A stretch of DNA of 64,000 nt from the NCBI RefSeq assembly GCF_000182565.1, contig NW_015971538.1, forward strand, positions 1,147,736 to 1,211,735. The letters are read 5' to 3'. The notes below the pieces were generated by a model, which was not told where the DNA came from, ran no database searches, and saw only the letters and a list, made by a program, of their open reading frames with translations. Positions 35,969 to 46,900 of the stretch are shown here, one piece after another. The DNA comes from Spizellomyces punctatus DAOM BR117. Taxonomy: Eukaryota > Chytridiomycota > Chytridiomycetes > Spizellomycetales > Spizellomycetaceae. The first letter of the stretch is position 1; each line of letters starts with the position of its first letter. A program made the translations under genes and the position numbers.

Positions 35969-37384
35969 TTGGAAGTTTGCCATTTGCCTCCCGATCGGCT
36001 TACGGGGCGGTTTTTACCTTTCCCACGGACGGCGACGCACTTTCATTCAACAGCACAACCATGTCGGACTCCTCCATCAACGCAGAATATGTATCAAGAG
36101 GCAAGCGGAACGTTCCCAAAGCTACGTACAAGCAGCGATGGAGAGCAACTGGAGTGTCGAAAGCTCATCCAAGAATCACATCCCGTCTCCACATGTTACC
36201 GACTGGAAGATCATTGGAAAGAGGCCAGACGGAAAGATCTTCGCATGAAGAAAATGACCCTCCTTCCCGCTTTAAACAAGGTTAGCACCGATCTGTCGCA
36301 TCGTTCAATTCACGCGGCCTTTCATTGCATACGGCACAACGGGATGCGTTTGCTGTGTGGAAGACAGCTCCACGTATCAAACAATAAATCTCAGATAATT
36401 TTTGTGACCGTAGATATAGTTGAGGTGAAAAGAAATACATCAGATCCCAAAAACCCTACCAGAACTCCCGCAACCTCTGTCCACGCCCTGTCCCGGAGGA
36501 CCAACAACCAAATTCTGAAGACCCAGCAAAGTCCTTCAAGAACCGACATTTCCAATATTCTCTCCGGTATTAATATCACAAAGCCCGCCTTTCAGGTCTA
36601 TCGCGATATTGACACGGAGCACGAGAGATGGCAAGGGGAAGGCATTGGCAAAACTGGCATGACCGAAGAAACTAAGAAATCATCGCAGCGGAAGAGAACA
36701 ACCGTCAATAGAGACGTCGCTAATAAAACCCCGACATATTCAAGTATTGGTAGTAAGGGGAGCTCGTATCCCCATCAGCAAACAGAATACACCCCGAGTG
36801 ACATGTCCTTGTCATCTCCCAGTTCCTCTCGCACGGTGCACAGTAGGAATTTGAGCTCGCATTTGGAAAGTTTACCTCCACCTTTGCCTATAGTTAAACC
36901 ACCTCTTTTTCAAATCGCATTGCAAAAGACATCGGACAAGCAACCTTCCAAAATAACCGACTACCGCACGCCGCCATCACCATGGGTTTATACGAGCTCC
37001 CCTCCGCGGCGTAGGTCAAGACCAGTATCGCGCGTTTGGCAGAATTTGACGTTGATGGCAGGGGAAGATGACAGCCCGTTCCTTGATCAGGTCTTTCGAA
37101 GTCTGCTCCCACAGCCGCGTAGAAGTTGGTCCGACGGCGTTGCGGATGATAATCCTTTCATTGTGACAGAGGAAGTGCGAGAGGAATTTGGGCCACAAAA
37201 CCTATTCAGCGACTTTATGGAAAATCAGGATGTAACTTTGGAAGATCCTTTAATTACTGGCCGGGGAGAGTTCACAGACATGGGACGGGCAACTGTGGAA
37301 GCCCAGCATCCCATCAAGTTACACATGAAGGTACAGATTGAGGCTCTACCAACAACCTGCGACGTTGATGAAATTACTATGTAG
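35969..37384 (+). CDS. hypothetical protein, mostly disordered
   Basis: Not recognised. The frame is open without a stop for 471 codons and ends MKVQIEALPTTCDVDEITM. The part from about 36600 is rich in Ser, Pro, Thr and basic residues (SSPSSSRTVHSRNLSSHLES), ending in acidic patches near 37090-37270. The 5' end is ambiguous: two overlapping frames are open between 36061 and 36285. One starts MSDSSINAEYVSRGKRNVPK and would splice at 36281 (CAAG/GTTAGC) to an acceptor near 36418, joining VEVKRNTSD; the other is the uninterrupted frame with a charged helix CYRLEDHWKEARRKDLRMKK. Either model gives the same C-terminal 320 residues. No membrane segment or signal peptide was seen. Real gene likely from its length and codon pattern; function unknown. 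Confidence 0.55.
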   Translation: MEVCHLPPDRLTGRFLPFPRTATHFHSTAQPCRTPPSTQNMYQEASGTFPKLRTSSDGEQLECRKLIQESHPVSTCYRLEDHWKEARRKDLRMKKMTLLPALNKVSTDLSHRSIHAAFHCIRHNGMRLLCGRQLHVSNNKSQIIFVTVDIVEVKRNTSDPKNPTRTPATSVHALSRRTNNQILKTQQSPSRTDISNILSGINITKPAFQVYRDIDTEHERWQGEGIGKTGMTEETKKSSQRKRTTVNRDVANKTPTYSSIGSKGSSYPHQQTEYTPSDMSLSSPSSSRTVHSRNLSSHLESLPPPLPIVKPPLFQIALQKTSDKQPSKITDYRTPPSPWVYTSSPPRRRSRPVSRVWQNLTLMAGEDDSPFLDQVFRSLLPQPRRSWSDGVADDNPFIVTEEVREEFGPQNLFSDFMENQDVTLEDPLITGRGEFTDMGRATVEAQHPIKLHMKVQIEALPTTCDVDEITM

Positions 37385-37552
37385 CATGTCGCCTATTAAA
37401 GTATAGATTCACCTGTCGAGCTGTATGGTTTAAGCAATTAGACGCGTTACGTCATCTCGCCTAAAGGTCAAGTGTCCATTTCTTAAACATGTATTGCGCT
37501 TTGCAGCTGTACGTCTCTTGCTTGCTTTTTTTCTACCAAACTAACCGATACG

Positions 37553-38507
37553 ATGCCTCTTGAACACACAATGGAGCCTCCCAGTCCTGCGCATGCACAT
37601 GGTCCTCTCATGTCGCCCTCTCATTTTACCGCAGCAGACTTCCCTTCCGAATATGATAACAGTTCAGGTGAGTGTTTGCATGGCAACCTTCGAGAGAGTG
37701 GACGCCTTGCCTGACATACCAGCTTTATGGTCGTCAGATGCTTTTGCTGAGTCCGCAAGCTATGATTTGCCTCCTTATGGCTATCGTCGTCTGGAGACCA
37801 GAGAGTCGCTCGATACGACAAACACAATGCTTCCCCTCGATGCAGCGCTTGATTCGCCGACCCCGATGGACGTTGATGCCACCGCTGAGGCTACTCCATT
37901 AGGCAAGCCAAGTATGGAGAACAGCTGCAGCCCGAGACGCTTATCTGTTGCTGTGCCGCAGCCTGGAGGGTTAAAACTTGGTCCACTCAGTGCTCGCCGC
38001 CTGTCCATTGATCCGTTACGCTACCCAAGCGCGGACAGCGCCGGAACACAAAGAGAGGACGTAGTAGCTACTGCAGCAGAAGAGTATGATGAGGCTGAGG
38101 AGGAATTGGTGGCAGAGGATCCTCTACGAGAGGTACATTCAGGACTGCAGCCGGATGAAGACCTGGGAGATGAAGTGGACTATGGAGATATGCAGGTCAG
38201 GGAAGACGATGAGGGAATAGTGGCGCGTGGCAATGCTGAAAGCGAGTTTGTTCCGGAACTTGAATTTGAAAGGCCACTAAGGGGTTCAATAGATGATAGC
38301 GATGATGATGATGATGACGACGAGGAAAGGGACCCTGAGGAAGAAGAGCCTGCATATCAGGAAGAGGCAGAAAATGACTGGGAAGTAGGTTTGAGGCGAA
38401 AGGAACATGATCCGGAGTTTCAGGATGCAGCAGGGTTGGACTATGGGGATGCGCATCCGGACAAACCAGATGATGATGAAGGGGATGATCCGTTGGAGGA
38501 TTTGTGA
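37553..38507 (+). CDS. hypothetical acidic protein
   Basis: Not recognised. Start MPLEHTMEPPSPAHAHGPLM at 37553; a short intron (donor CAG/GTGAGT at about 37670, acceptor ACCAG at about 37723) joins DNSS to ALWSSDAFAE. The middle has SPRRLSVAVPQPGG and SARRLSIDP, two basic Arg-Leu-Ser motifs that look like kinase sites. The C-terminal third is very acidic with a run of seven Asp encoded by a GAT/GAC microsatellite near 38300, then EERDPEEEEPAYQEEAE. Such tails occur in chromatin and ribosome-assembly factors, but nothing specific supports a role. Total about 300 residues, probably largely disordered and nuclear (inference). Confidence 0.6.
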
Positions 38508-40231
38508 CTTGATTTGTTTGTACAAAATCTCATTGGAAGAATCTTGTTCTTGACCTCCCACGCTCAGAAAGAAATTTAAAACCTCTATCCCATGCATTAC
38601 GCGACAGAACTTGATTGTTTTTGCACAGCTTTGCACTAAAGACCCCGTCGGAATAGTGGCTATTCAACCCGTTCTGGCGATAACGCATTTGGACCAACTG
38701 GTAATAGTGACCGTACCTGACTGTGTTGCAAAACTCAATGTAGAGAGCATGCGCTCTCGAACAATGGTAACTGAACGGCCCATCTGATAACATTAAGACC
38801 GGATTTGCATCCACCGGCTGGGACAATTCCTTGGGAGCATATAACAATATGCATATCTAAACATCAGGCGGCAGCACAGGATTTTTGAACAGGTTTAATG
38901 TACCCATCATGAACAGTCTGTACAGCCCTCTATCACATTGAGAACTGACTGAAATGTGGCCTCCCATCATCCAATCTGCAAGCACCTACAGCAGTGCTGT
39001 CATCGGATCGCACACTGGATGCCAGAGTCTGCAAAACACAATCCTAATAGCAAATGAAGGGTGGATACTGCATCACTGGTTTTGGGGGATGATGCTAGTT
39101 CTCCTGTGCATAGACATCTCCAACCTGCGATTGATACAGTACGATCACCATCTCTCTCTGTTCATGATTTCTAGTGATATTTTCCTCTCGTGCGCCATAG
39201 GGTCGTTGTTGTTTTTGTCGTATGTCAAGGCAATAAGAAGAGTCGACCCCAAACTTCCCATGGCTCACAAGTCATCAATCACTCGACTTGATTAGCCTGG
39301 TAGATTTGCCATCAAAAATGTCTCCATATCGACACTGCAGGAGGCGATACTTCTATAAAATATGGTGCAATTCTTCAGGCGATTTCGACGAATGATCGAA
39401 GCTAACTGTGTCGGGGGAGATGGTCTAGTAGACCTTAGGCACAGCTTAGAACACCTCGTGTTGAAGGTGGCTGTTTCTTAAGTTGAACATTTGTCATGAC
39501 GCTGGTCTGTACCAGGTTTTGGACCTTTCTGAGCTAGCCACTGGAATTTCCATTCATTTACTGCAAGTATCTTGTATCGAGAGATACTCTGTACACTGAA
39601 TATCCCCCGCGCAACTCCAGAAGGAGCATGTGCCGAGAGAGAGACTGATCGGATTGTGGAATCAAAAGATTCAAAGCCCGACGAGGAGATCAACTAGTGC
39701 TCATCTTGGCTGCAAAGTCTAACCCTAAGGTTACTTGACCCCAACTAACCTAGGAGAATCTTTACTGTGGGATTCGGGAGTCTTGTGGCTGCTCTGAGAT
39801 GGAGAACATGACAGGTCGACGATATCTAGCAACTTTTAGAGCGAATACCATCATCTGGTCTCGTTCCCCGAAATGGTCGCGGGCTATGAATTACGCTTTG
39901 CGCCATCTCTGGAACAGCATCACAAGTTAGCCTGTCCAAGCCTGTCCAAGGAATAACGACACTCATCTGAACCACCTCCGATGGAGCCCGCCGTGGACGG
40001 TAGATCCTGTTTCTAAGCACGGCATGTGGTGGACATCGTTATTAAACGCTTTCTTGTTACTGCGATGCAAAATTCTTCATGGGGAAGCTGAGTTTGTTCG
40101 AATCGCGCGTGCGCTGATGGCCAAACTTCCGCCGCGGACGGCCGAACAAGAGTACAGAATCGAACGCTGGTTTAATAAACCTGTCTGTTATCCCAAACCG
40201 TCATCCTTGTCTGTGGCCATCTAGTTTCAAA
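38508..40231. other. intergenic, 1.7 kb, no gene supported
   Basis: Only short frames on both strands, none with a motif or clear splice continuity. A perfect 10-bp doublet GCCTGTCCAA lies near 39928-39948. The last 200 bases before 40232 presumably hold the promoter of the secreted esterase gene. Confidence 0.45.
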
Positions 40232-41228
40232 ATGCACGGCATCGCACGCGTTCTTTTCAGCTGCTTAACTGTTACTCTCGCCACAGCTCTCCCATGTGAG
40301 CGAAGCAACAAAGGTGCAGACTTTGTTGTCTTTGGAGACAGCTGGTCAGACAATGGCAACACATTTGCGTTGACAAACAAGGCTTGGCCTACAGCCGCTT
40401 ACTACCAGGTCAGACAATTCAGGATCTCGTCGTTACAGACATGAGGAGCTGATCTGTTGGCAATTTGCAGGGACGATTTTCGAATGGACCGCTCTGGCTC
40501 GAGTATCTCGCCGAATCGCAAAAGGTGGACTTGCAAGATTACGCCTTTGGAGGCGCGACTACCAACAATACCCTTGTCCAAGGATACACCGGTAGTGCCT
40601 CCGATATTGCGGTACCCAGTGTGATCGACCAAGTCGCTACATACCTGCCCCACTTTTCTCCCAACAACGTCCACGCGTTCTGGGCCGGTGGGAACGATGT
40701 GTTCTTTGGGCTTTCGGCAGGCGTAACAGGAGATCAAGTTGCTGCCAATTTGTTGTCCAGCGTGGAGAAGCTATCTTTGTCAGGTGTGATATAGTGACGA
40801 ACTTGGATTTCCTACAAAACCTCCATTCATTTTCAAGTGACCCAAATACAGGTGCAAAAGCCTTCCTTCTCTTCCAACTCCCTGCCTTGGACAAACTGCC
40901 TTACTTTGGCACCAAAGAAAATATTCCCCTGCAACCCCTCTTTGCCAAGTGGACCACTGACTTCAACACGGCGTTGACTACCCGCGCGGCCGCATTCCGT
41001 GCTCAACATCCGGATGCTGCGGTTCAAATCTTTGATACCCACCGCTTCATTGACAGTGATTTGAAGGGCTACGATAACGCTCAGGTCGCATGTTTGAATG
41101 CAACCACCCAGCAGGCATGTGCCGAACCAGACAAGCATGTGTACTGGGATGCGTTCCACTTTACAACAAGTGTACACAAAGATATTGCCAAGGAAGTCGG
41201 CAAGCTCGTAAAGGATTGGTTAAAATAG
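40232..41228 (+). CDS. secreted GDSL/SGNH esterase, CE16-like
   Basis: N-terminal signal peptide MHGIARVLFSCLTVTLATAL, cleaved about residue 20, then the SGNH block I DFVVFGDSWSDNGNTF with the nucleophile Ser, block II-like DYAFGGATTNNT, block III FWAGGNDVFFG with the Asn of the oxyanion hole, and block V DAFHFTTSVH with the catalytic Asp and His. This is the layout of carbohydrate esterase family 16 acetylesterases of fungi, which remove acetyl groups from plant cell-wall sugars. Two introns are inferred: about 40409-40470, which joins AYYQ to GRFSNGPLWLEYLA, and about 40783-40851, which joins LSLS to GAKAFLLFQLPALD. About 290 residues. Substrate is inferred; a plain GDSL lipase is the alternative. 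It begins a run of three secreted or surface proteins. Confidence 0.87.
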
Positions 41229-42502
41229 TAGACACATTGTGCTAGAATGCTCTTTAATGTATTTCGATTAAGTTACTTAATCTGACGATGATAAAATCTA
41301 ATATAATACTGCTTCCTCCCTCTCTGTCATCGACGGAAGCCGAGGATATATATGTATTAATGGTGCCCTGTGCGGTTTCCGCTCCAATGGTTCACGCCAT
41401 TCGTACCCACACCCGTTCCTGTATCACAGAAACCTTGCTGGGGATAGCTCACGACACGACAATTTGGTGTTTGGCATTACATTCTTTAGCGTACCCATGT
41501 GGGATTAGTGGTCGGGTCGACTGTATACTGGTGTCTGCCTCCCTTCAGGACCCAGCCACCGGAACCAGTTACAAGATTTCCTGACGACGACGGGAGCAAC
41601 CACAACCTTACATGGTATCACTGAAAAGAGGTAGCCAGGTCAAAAGCGTGACATTGCGAGTGTTTGCCATAGGGCCCTGTGCGTCAAAGCCAAATTGGGC
41701 GACAGGAAGTTTTGATGGGCAACATGGGCCAATTCATCAAAACAGCCTATTAGTGACTTGACTGACAATATCTGCGCTTGGGATCCACATCCATGCACAT
41801 TTAGGATTAGGTGGTGATGATCCGTGGACATCCCAGTTGTTAAGGCCACACCGTCCTGGAAAAATCACTGCGGGGGGAATTTAAGGCTGGTGCTTTATAA
41901 AGTATTCCAAGTAACAATGATTCTAGTCGCAAGGCCAATTGTTCGAGCGAACGAGAATGCTCTGGAGTGAAGTTGGTGCGAGCTCGCTTTGAAGTGATTG
42001 TCAAGTGCCAACAATTGAATTTCAAGACGGCGAAATGATTGAGCAACAGAACGTTTTCATTACGGAGCTGCTCAGCAATCAATAAAACAATTTTGAATCG
42101 TATCCAAAGATAACTTATTTAGTAGTTTTTCTGAAGATCGTGAATGCCGTACTACTAATCGTTAACTTTGTATCATTATTCGTCAGTGAAATGACGACAG
42201 TCGCTCGCAGAACGATTAGTGTGAAGAATATCTCGTCTGCGTTAGATTTTAGAGCGAGCCACGTCCGAGTCTGAGCAGAGGTGGTAATCGCTGTTGTTGC
42301 GAGTAACGGGCCAGCGTTAGCAAATATTTTCTAACATATTGCTATTATCTAAAAGCACAGTATTACAATTTGGAGCTAACTAGTAGTAGTATATGATTTT
42401 AATGGTTCTATGAACTATGTGGAGCATAACATCAAACTGAGAAAGACTATTATAGAAGTGTAAAAGGCACCGTAAATTGACCACTAACGTTCATCTAACT
42501 AT
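41229..42502. other. intergenic, 1.3 kb, with a dispersed repeat
   Basis: No gene seen. It carries one copy of a 75-80 bp element at 41863-41943 that recurs at 47137-47212. The rest, especially 42080-42480, is AT-rich with many short stops on all frames. Confidence 0.5.
41863..41943 (+). repeat. dispersed 75-80 bp repeat, copy 1
   Basis: Direct repeat of the element at 47137-47212: both contain AATCACTGCGGG, then TTAAGGCTGGTGC, TTATAAAGTATTCC, AAGTAACAAT and GCAAGGCCAATTGTT in the same order with few mismatches and a small indel (five extra bases in this copy). No terminal inverted repeats or target-site duplication were found. Confidence 0.75.
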
Positions 42503-43308
42503 CTAGCATGAAGCGGATTCGTACGACCCTTTCCATTCATCTCTATCCGCAAATTCCTGAGGTGATTCCGTCTGGAACCAATCCCAATGCTCTTCAAACG
42601 TCGGACCCAAATCATCTCCGTAGCATCTCTCGCCCCAAACCTTCCACTCATTGACATTGTACATATCCCCAGCAAAGGTCATGTACGCACAGGCCTCATC
42701 TTTGATCTGCCTAGCGTAGATACTACTGACACTAGATGCAACACTCCAACCAACCGTCACACCAACTTTGCCCGTGATGTCTTTGAGGAGTTTAAAGTCG
42801 AAGCCAACGTTGGTCTGGTATTGGGTGGTACGGGTGAGAGAGTAGCTGATGCTGCAAATGCAGGTTTCGCGCCGATGGCAGCGCATTTCGGAACCGATCT
42901 GAATGTACCCCGTACGCCAAGCCCATTCCTGGTTTACTTGGAGTCGAACGTATTCTTCATTGCACCAAAGGCGCCGATTGAGGTCTTTGTTGTTCGTCGT
43001 GTTTGCTCCTGCGCCAGCAAGCAAGTTGTTGGAGCGGTCTTTGGTGTTGAAAAGGTGGGTATAGCCGGTATCGAGATAGATCGTGGTGTTGTCGTGGGCG
43101 TCATGACCGGTGACCATGTGCGGAAGCGTTGCATTTTGGTTGATACCGGAGTCTATGAGGCGTAGAGCGTCGTCCTGAATGAGGTATTTCTTGGTGAAGC
43201 TGCGGGTACGCACGGCGGCACCTCAATAGTTTTCGGAGGCGTGGGCGCTGGAACGGCAATGGCAAGTGTGCCGTAGCACAGGACAGTCAGGGTTGCGAGC
43301 AGTTTCAT
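42503..43308 (-). CDS. secreted cysteine-containing protein, unknown function
   Basis: Not recognised. Starting at the Met at 43308 gives a clear signal peptide MKLLATLTVLCYGTLAIAVP. The signal exon and the main exon are in different frames, but a 47-nt GT-AG intron at 43175-43221 joins PKTIE to DDALRLIDSGINQ in frame, so the gene is intact and encodes about 252 residues. The mature part has several cysteines (LWCNEEYV, MRCHRRETCICS, DEACAYM, GERCYGDD, final SASC) that could form disulfides, and alternating polar/hydrophobic stretches such as GKVGVTVGWSVASSVSSIYA that suggest beta structure. It has several NxT/NxS sites. Neighbours are also secreted, so an extracellular role is likely; nothing more can be said. 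Confidence 0.72.
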
Positions 43309-43970
43309 TCTTGATGATGCGCGTTTTAATGAGTTGCTCCGATGTCTGAGGAAATCCGGAAGTGACATTCCCTTTTAATACGCCTCGAGGCAGCGATGGG
43401 CCTGTTTAAGCTTGCATCTATTGATTTGTGGAGGGCAACCAACGTGCAAAGGTCTTTCTCACGTTTCGATAGCCTTGTCGTTGCACCTTTGCCATCCATA
43501 GGCGAAGAGACGCCGGGTGAACGCACATATCTGTCCAAAATGAGATTATGACGAGCACTAACAGCCAGTGTTGGAGGGTGCGGTTGTCGACAAGTTGAGC
43601 GAAACTTACATCCTGCCTGCTTCCTTGGCACTTCAGTAAGAGTGTCGTCGTCCGAATTAGTGATAGCAACGGTTCGCTCGGTTCCGCTCGCAACGCCAAC
43701 ATGTGGAGCCAAGCCGGAGCCGGAACCGCATGCATTGGCTCCAAGCCCACGGCGCGCGGCTAAGCCGTCATCACTAGTCCGAATCGGGGCAAAGCGGTAA
43801 ATTAACAACCTACAGAGCTTAATGCGGACTCTGTCAAAAACGTGCATCATCATAAAACTTTGAGCTTGTGAGCCAATAAAGGCCCAAAGGCCCAAAGGCT
43901 TTCCGTCTGAAATTCCGCGAACGGGCCATTCACTCCTGTCCTTAGACCTTCTCTGGGTACCTTGAAAGTC
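43309..43970. other. intergenic divergent region
   Basis: Separates two divergent secreted-protein genes. Short frames only. A triple GCCCAAAG repeat is at about 43882-43906. It should contain both promoters. Confidence 0.45.
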
Positions 43971-44644
43971 ATGTTGGGTAAGAGAGTAGTTGGTTGTCGA
44001 TTAGGGAATCCTTTCCGACGAATCCTTGAACAGTACCATTATTTATCCTCATAATCGCGACCCTTCTGGAGACCGGAGTTTGCGCCTTTTCCCTAGACGC
44101 CTGTGCCCAATCTACGGAAAACCGCTGCATCAGCCTCTCTCCGGCGAACAGCACCATTGTCCAATCCAGCTATCTTCTCCTGCACCTCACCGGCCTGTCC
44201 TCGACGTCATTCTCCGAACCACTGAACTGGGATGGCAAATTTAGCGTCTCCATCACCACCTGGGATCCCACCGTGCCCCATAAAGGAAACTTTACCATAA
44301 AACGTTCCGTGAACGGACGCCAACCAATCGAAGCCTACAACCAAACCCATCGTGTCTCGCCCACTGATGCATTTCCAATATATGCGTTTAAAACTAGCGG
44401 TGACGGTTGGTTTCCTGAACAAATTGGAACACCCGTTAGCTTCACCTGGAAGTTTGAAGCCAAGTTTGGGGCTTGGGAACGCAACGAGGCTCTTACGCTT
44501 TTGCCGAAAAACGACACTGCGGGAGTCATTGCGAAACCCGATGTCCCGGCATACTCGACCAGCGGCGTTGGGAGGGAGGTAGCGGTTGGATCAATGGCGT
44601 TGATTGTTGTGATGATCAGTTGTTTTAGTGTGCTGGTTCTGTAG
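43971..44644 (+). CDS. small surface protein with signal peptide and C-terminal anchor, unknown
   Basis: Not recognised. The frame from 44034 has no usable ATG before its hydrophobic start, but a tiny first exon ATGTTGG (43971-43977) followed by a good donor (GTAAGA) and acceptor CAG at 44031-44033 yields MLVPLFILIIATLLETGVCA, a clear signal peptide. The mature part has two early cysteines (DACAQS, NRCISLSP) and NxT/NxS sites, and a beta-rich core (NWDGKFSVSITTWDP; GTPVSFTWKFEAKFG). The C-terminus ends in the hydrophobic stretch VAVGSMALIVVMISCFSVLV after a Gly/Ser/Arg-containing spacer, as expected of a GPI anchor signal or a single membrane helix. About 205 residues. Likely cell-surface; function unknown. 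Confidence 0.65.
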
Positions 44645-45046
44645 CTCTGAATCTAGTTTCGCTTATACGTATCTCATAGTCTCGTAGTTTGAACTTTTAT
44701 GATAGTTCGGTCTCAACGACGTTGGTCAAGATCGTCAATATCAACGAGAAATGTACGGCTGAGAATGAAAAGCAGGTCCATCATCACAAGGCCGGGAAAA
44801 TGATGAATATCCCTATCTTTGAGGAAAACGAGCAATACGCACTGCGTGCTGACGCAGAATTTTCAGTGAAAGTGAAAGCGAACGAAGTGGAGGATTATGC
44901 TTGCTGAAAGCCCAGGCAAACCTCTAAAACGCTCGAAGCATGCAAACTTGGAATTTTTCAAATAAATAAATTACCGTAGAACAACAACTCTTGAAAAAAT
45001 CAACAATATATTTTTGAAAACATGTATATACACAGCTTCAATGTGA
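44645..45046. other. intergenic, no gene seen
   Basis: About 400 bp between the surface-protein gene and the tandem repeat block. One short frame (44689-44907) has no motif and begins with a non-ATG codon. Confidence 0.45.
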
Positions 45047-45713
45047 TCCCCCAATTCCGACGTCCGCGACCAATAAATACTGTAAAGTAGATTCGCTAAG
45101 CGCAAATGCAAACAAGACATCAACCATACTTACCATCACATGGCCAAACACTTGTAAGACGCGCGGGGAACCTTGAACAGAGAAGGAAACGCATTATTCT
45201 TTAGAGAAGCAAGGACATGGTCGGCAGACCGCAGGTGTCGGGTTCCGTTCGGATGGTACGCCCACCTTCAGTACCATTACACAGCGAGGACGGCTGCCCG
45301 AAACAGCCAGGGATGGTGCCCCGCAGGACAACACTCGATCGTCGCTACACACCTTCCAGAGCAGCTCAGGCTATACTGATACGTTGATCACTCGCTTCCA
45401 CAAGAAACGCTGGCACCCCGGGGTCCGGCAAACCGACCTCCAGTTGGTCCCTTGGTCCATACAGAGTATGGTCCGCGGCAACCAACCTTCAGAACAGTTC
45501 GCTTTCTCCCGAGACCAGACGTCTCCGCTTCCACGAGGCCACAAACGCACCAGTACCTCTTCACCGCCACTCAGGAAGGTAGCCATGGTCGGAAGAATTG
45601 GGTCCCCGTGTCCGCCCTTCCGCCGCCCAGCACGGCCCGCCTTGCATGCCCTTGGAGAAAAGCAAATGCATTGACTCACAGGAGCATCCACAAAGCACTA
45701 ATCCAATCCCTCA
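45047..45713. repeat. tandem repeat unit A (about 0.67 kb)
   Basis: Begins CCCCAATTCCGACGTCCGCG. Shares, in order, a GAAGGAAA block (about 45180), a 91-bp block at 45279-45369 with unit C, a CTCAGGAAGGTAGCC block (about 45570) with units B and C, and an AGCAAATGCATTGACTCAC block (about 45660) with unit B. The equivalent blocks of successive units lie about 650-675 bp apart. Confidence 0.75.
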
Positions 45714-46160
45714 TCCCGACGTCCACGACCAAATGCATGCTGTAAGGGAAGGGGCGCTCAGTGCCTAGCTCGACATGAATACGAGACAGCAATCAGACTT
45801 ACTACCAAATGGCCAAACAGTTGCTGACGTCAAGGGGAGGTAACCTGTAATAAAGAAGGAAAACGAAGCTCAGGCCCCACCAAATACGCTGCAACCTTGA
45901 CCGTTTCCACGAGAACCCCATTTCGGATCGGCCTCCCTGGCGACACCGAAGTGCGGCTGGGCAGGCGGACCATCCACGGGGACCCGCTTCCACGAGATCA
46001 CAACGCACCAGCAGAGTACCCTTAACCACTACTCAGGAAGGCAGCCATAGTCCGTGCGAGGCCGCCAATCGGGGCTTCCACTTTCCACTGACGTCCGCCT
46101 GACACACTCTTGAGCAAAGGCAAATGCATTCACTCACCAGAGCATGGCAAAGCTGCGACA
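45714..46160. repeat. tandem repeat unit B (internally deleted)
   Basis: Begins ATCCCGACGTCCACGACC like unit A, and shares the GGCCAAACA...TAATAAAGAAGGAAA block (45810-45867), the CACAACGCACCA...CTCAGGAAGGCAGCC block (45990-46050) and the GCAAATGCATTCACTCAC block (about 46120). It lacks about 210 bp present in unit A, including the 91-bp block. Confidence 0.7.
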
Positions 46161-46504
46161 TCCTTGGAAAGACTTACGAGCAAGAGCAAGGGAGGCACTG
46201 CCGTGGAGGCAAGGTAGAGGGAGGTTTGTGTAATGAGATGAGCTGATGATGTCGGTGACGGGCGTGCTCGTATTGCAAGGAACTCACCAATTAGCAACAA
46301 TAATCGTAGAATATGAATATATTGAGAAGCAAGCCTAGACAGCGAATTCCCATTCCCTCCGATTTTCAGCAACCAGCATCCAATTGTTGACCCACAGCAG
46401 TGCTAGAACAACTATGATCGATTTAGTATCCATGTTCAGAATTGTAAGGCAAGAACAACATACAGTACGAAGCATCGCAACCACGTGCATGGAGCTGGGA
46501 GAAA

Positions 46505-46900
46505 AAAGGAGACATATCTGTAATAAAGAAGGAAACCGGATTATTCGGTAGAGAAGCAAGCACATGGTCGGCGAAACCCCCCAGCTCGGGCTTCGCACCT
46601 GCTCTTAACCGCTTATCGACAGATATGACACAGCGAGGAAGGCTGCCCGAAACAGCCAGGGATGGTGCCCCGCAGGACAACACCCGATCGTCGCTACACA
46701 CCTTCAAGAACGGCTCAGATGGTGCCGATAACGCTGCAACCATGTCCGCTTCCAGCAGGTTGACTTCCCCAATGCCATTATGTCACTAACCGTCCCGCCA
46801 GCTGGTTCATGATACTGGGAAAGCCGTCCCCCCTTTCACGAAGGATCACAACGCACCAACACTTCTTCATCGTCCCTCAGGAAGGTAGCCAGTCTGAATG
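46505..46900. repeat. tandem repeat unit C (partial)
   Basis: Starts at the TCTGTAATAAAGAAGGAAAC block, then TAGAGAAGCAAGCACATGGTCGG (as at about 45200 in unit A), the 91-bp block at 46628-46718 that is nearly identical to 45279-45369, and the CTCAGGAAGGTAGCC block ending 46890. The ends are diverged. Minus-strand translations of units A and C share SDDRVLSCGAPSLAVSGS, so the unit may derive from a once-coding sequence. Confidence 0.7.

Noticed and set aside
38954-39295. Open frame with a hydrophobic C-terminal part
   Set aside because: Isolated, low complexity and without splice or motif support.
39720-39735. AACCCTAAGG as a telomere-like repeat
   Set aside because: A single copy only; telomeric arrays need many in tandem.
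42503-43308. Apparent frameshift between the signal-peptide frame and the body of the secreted protein
   Set aside because: A 47-nt GT-AG intron at 43175-43221 restores the frame exactly, so no break is needed.
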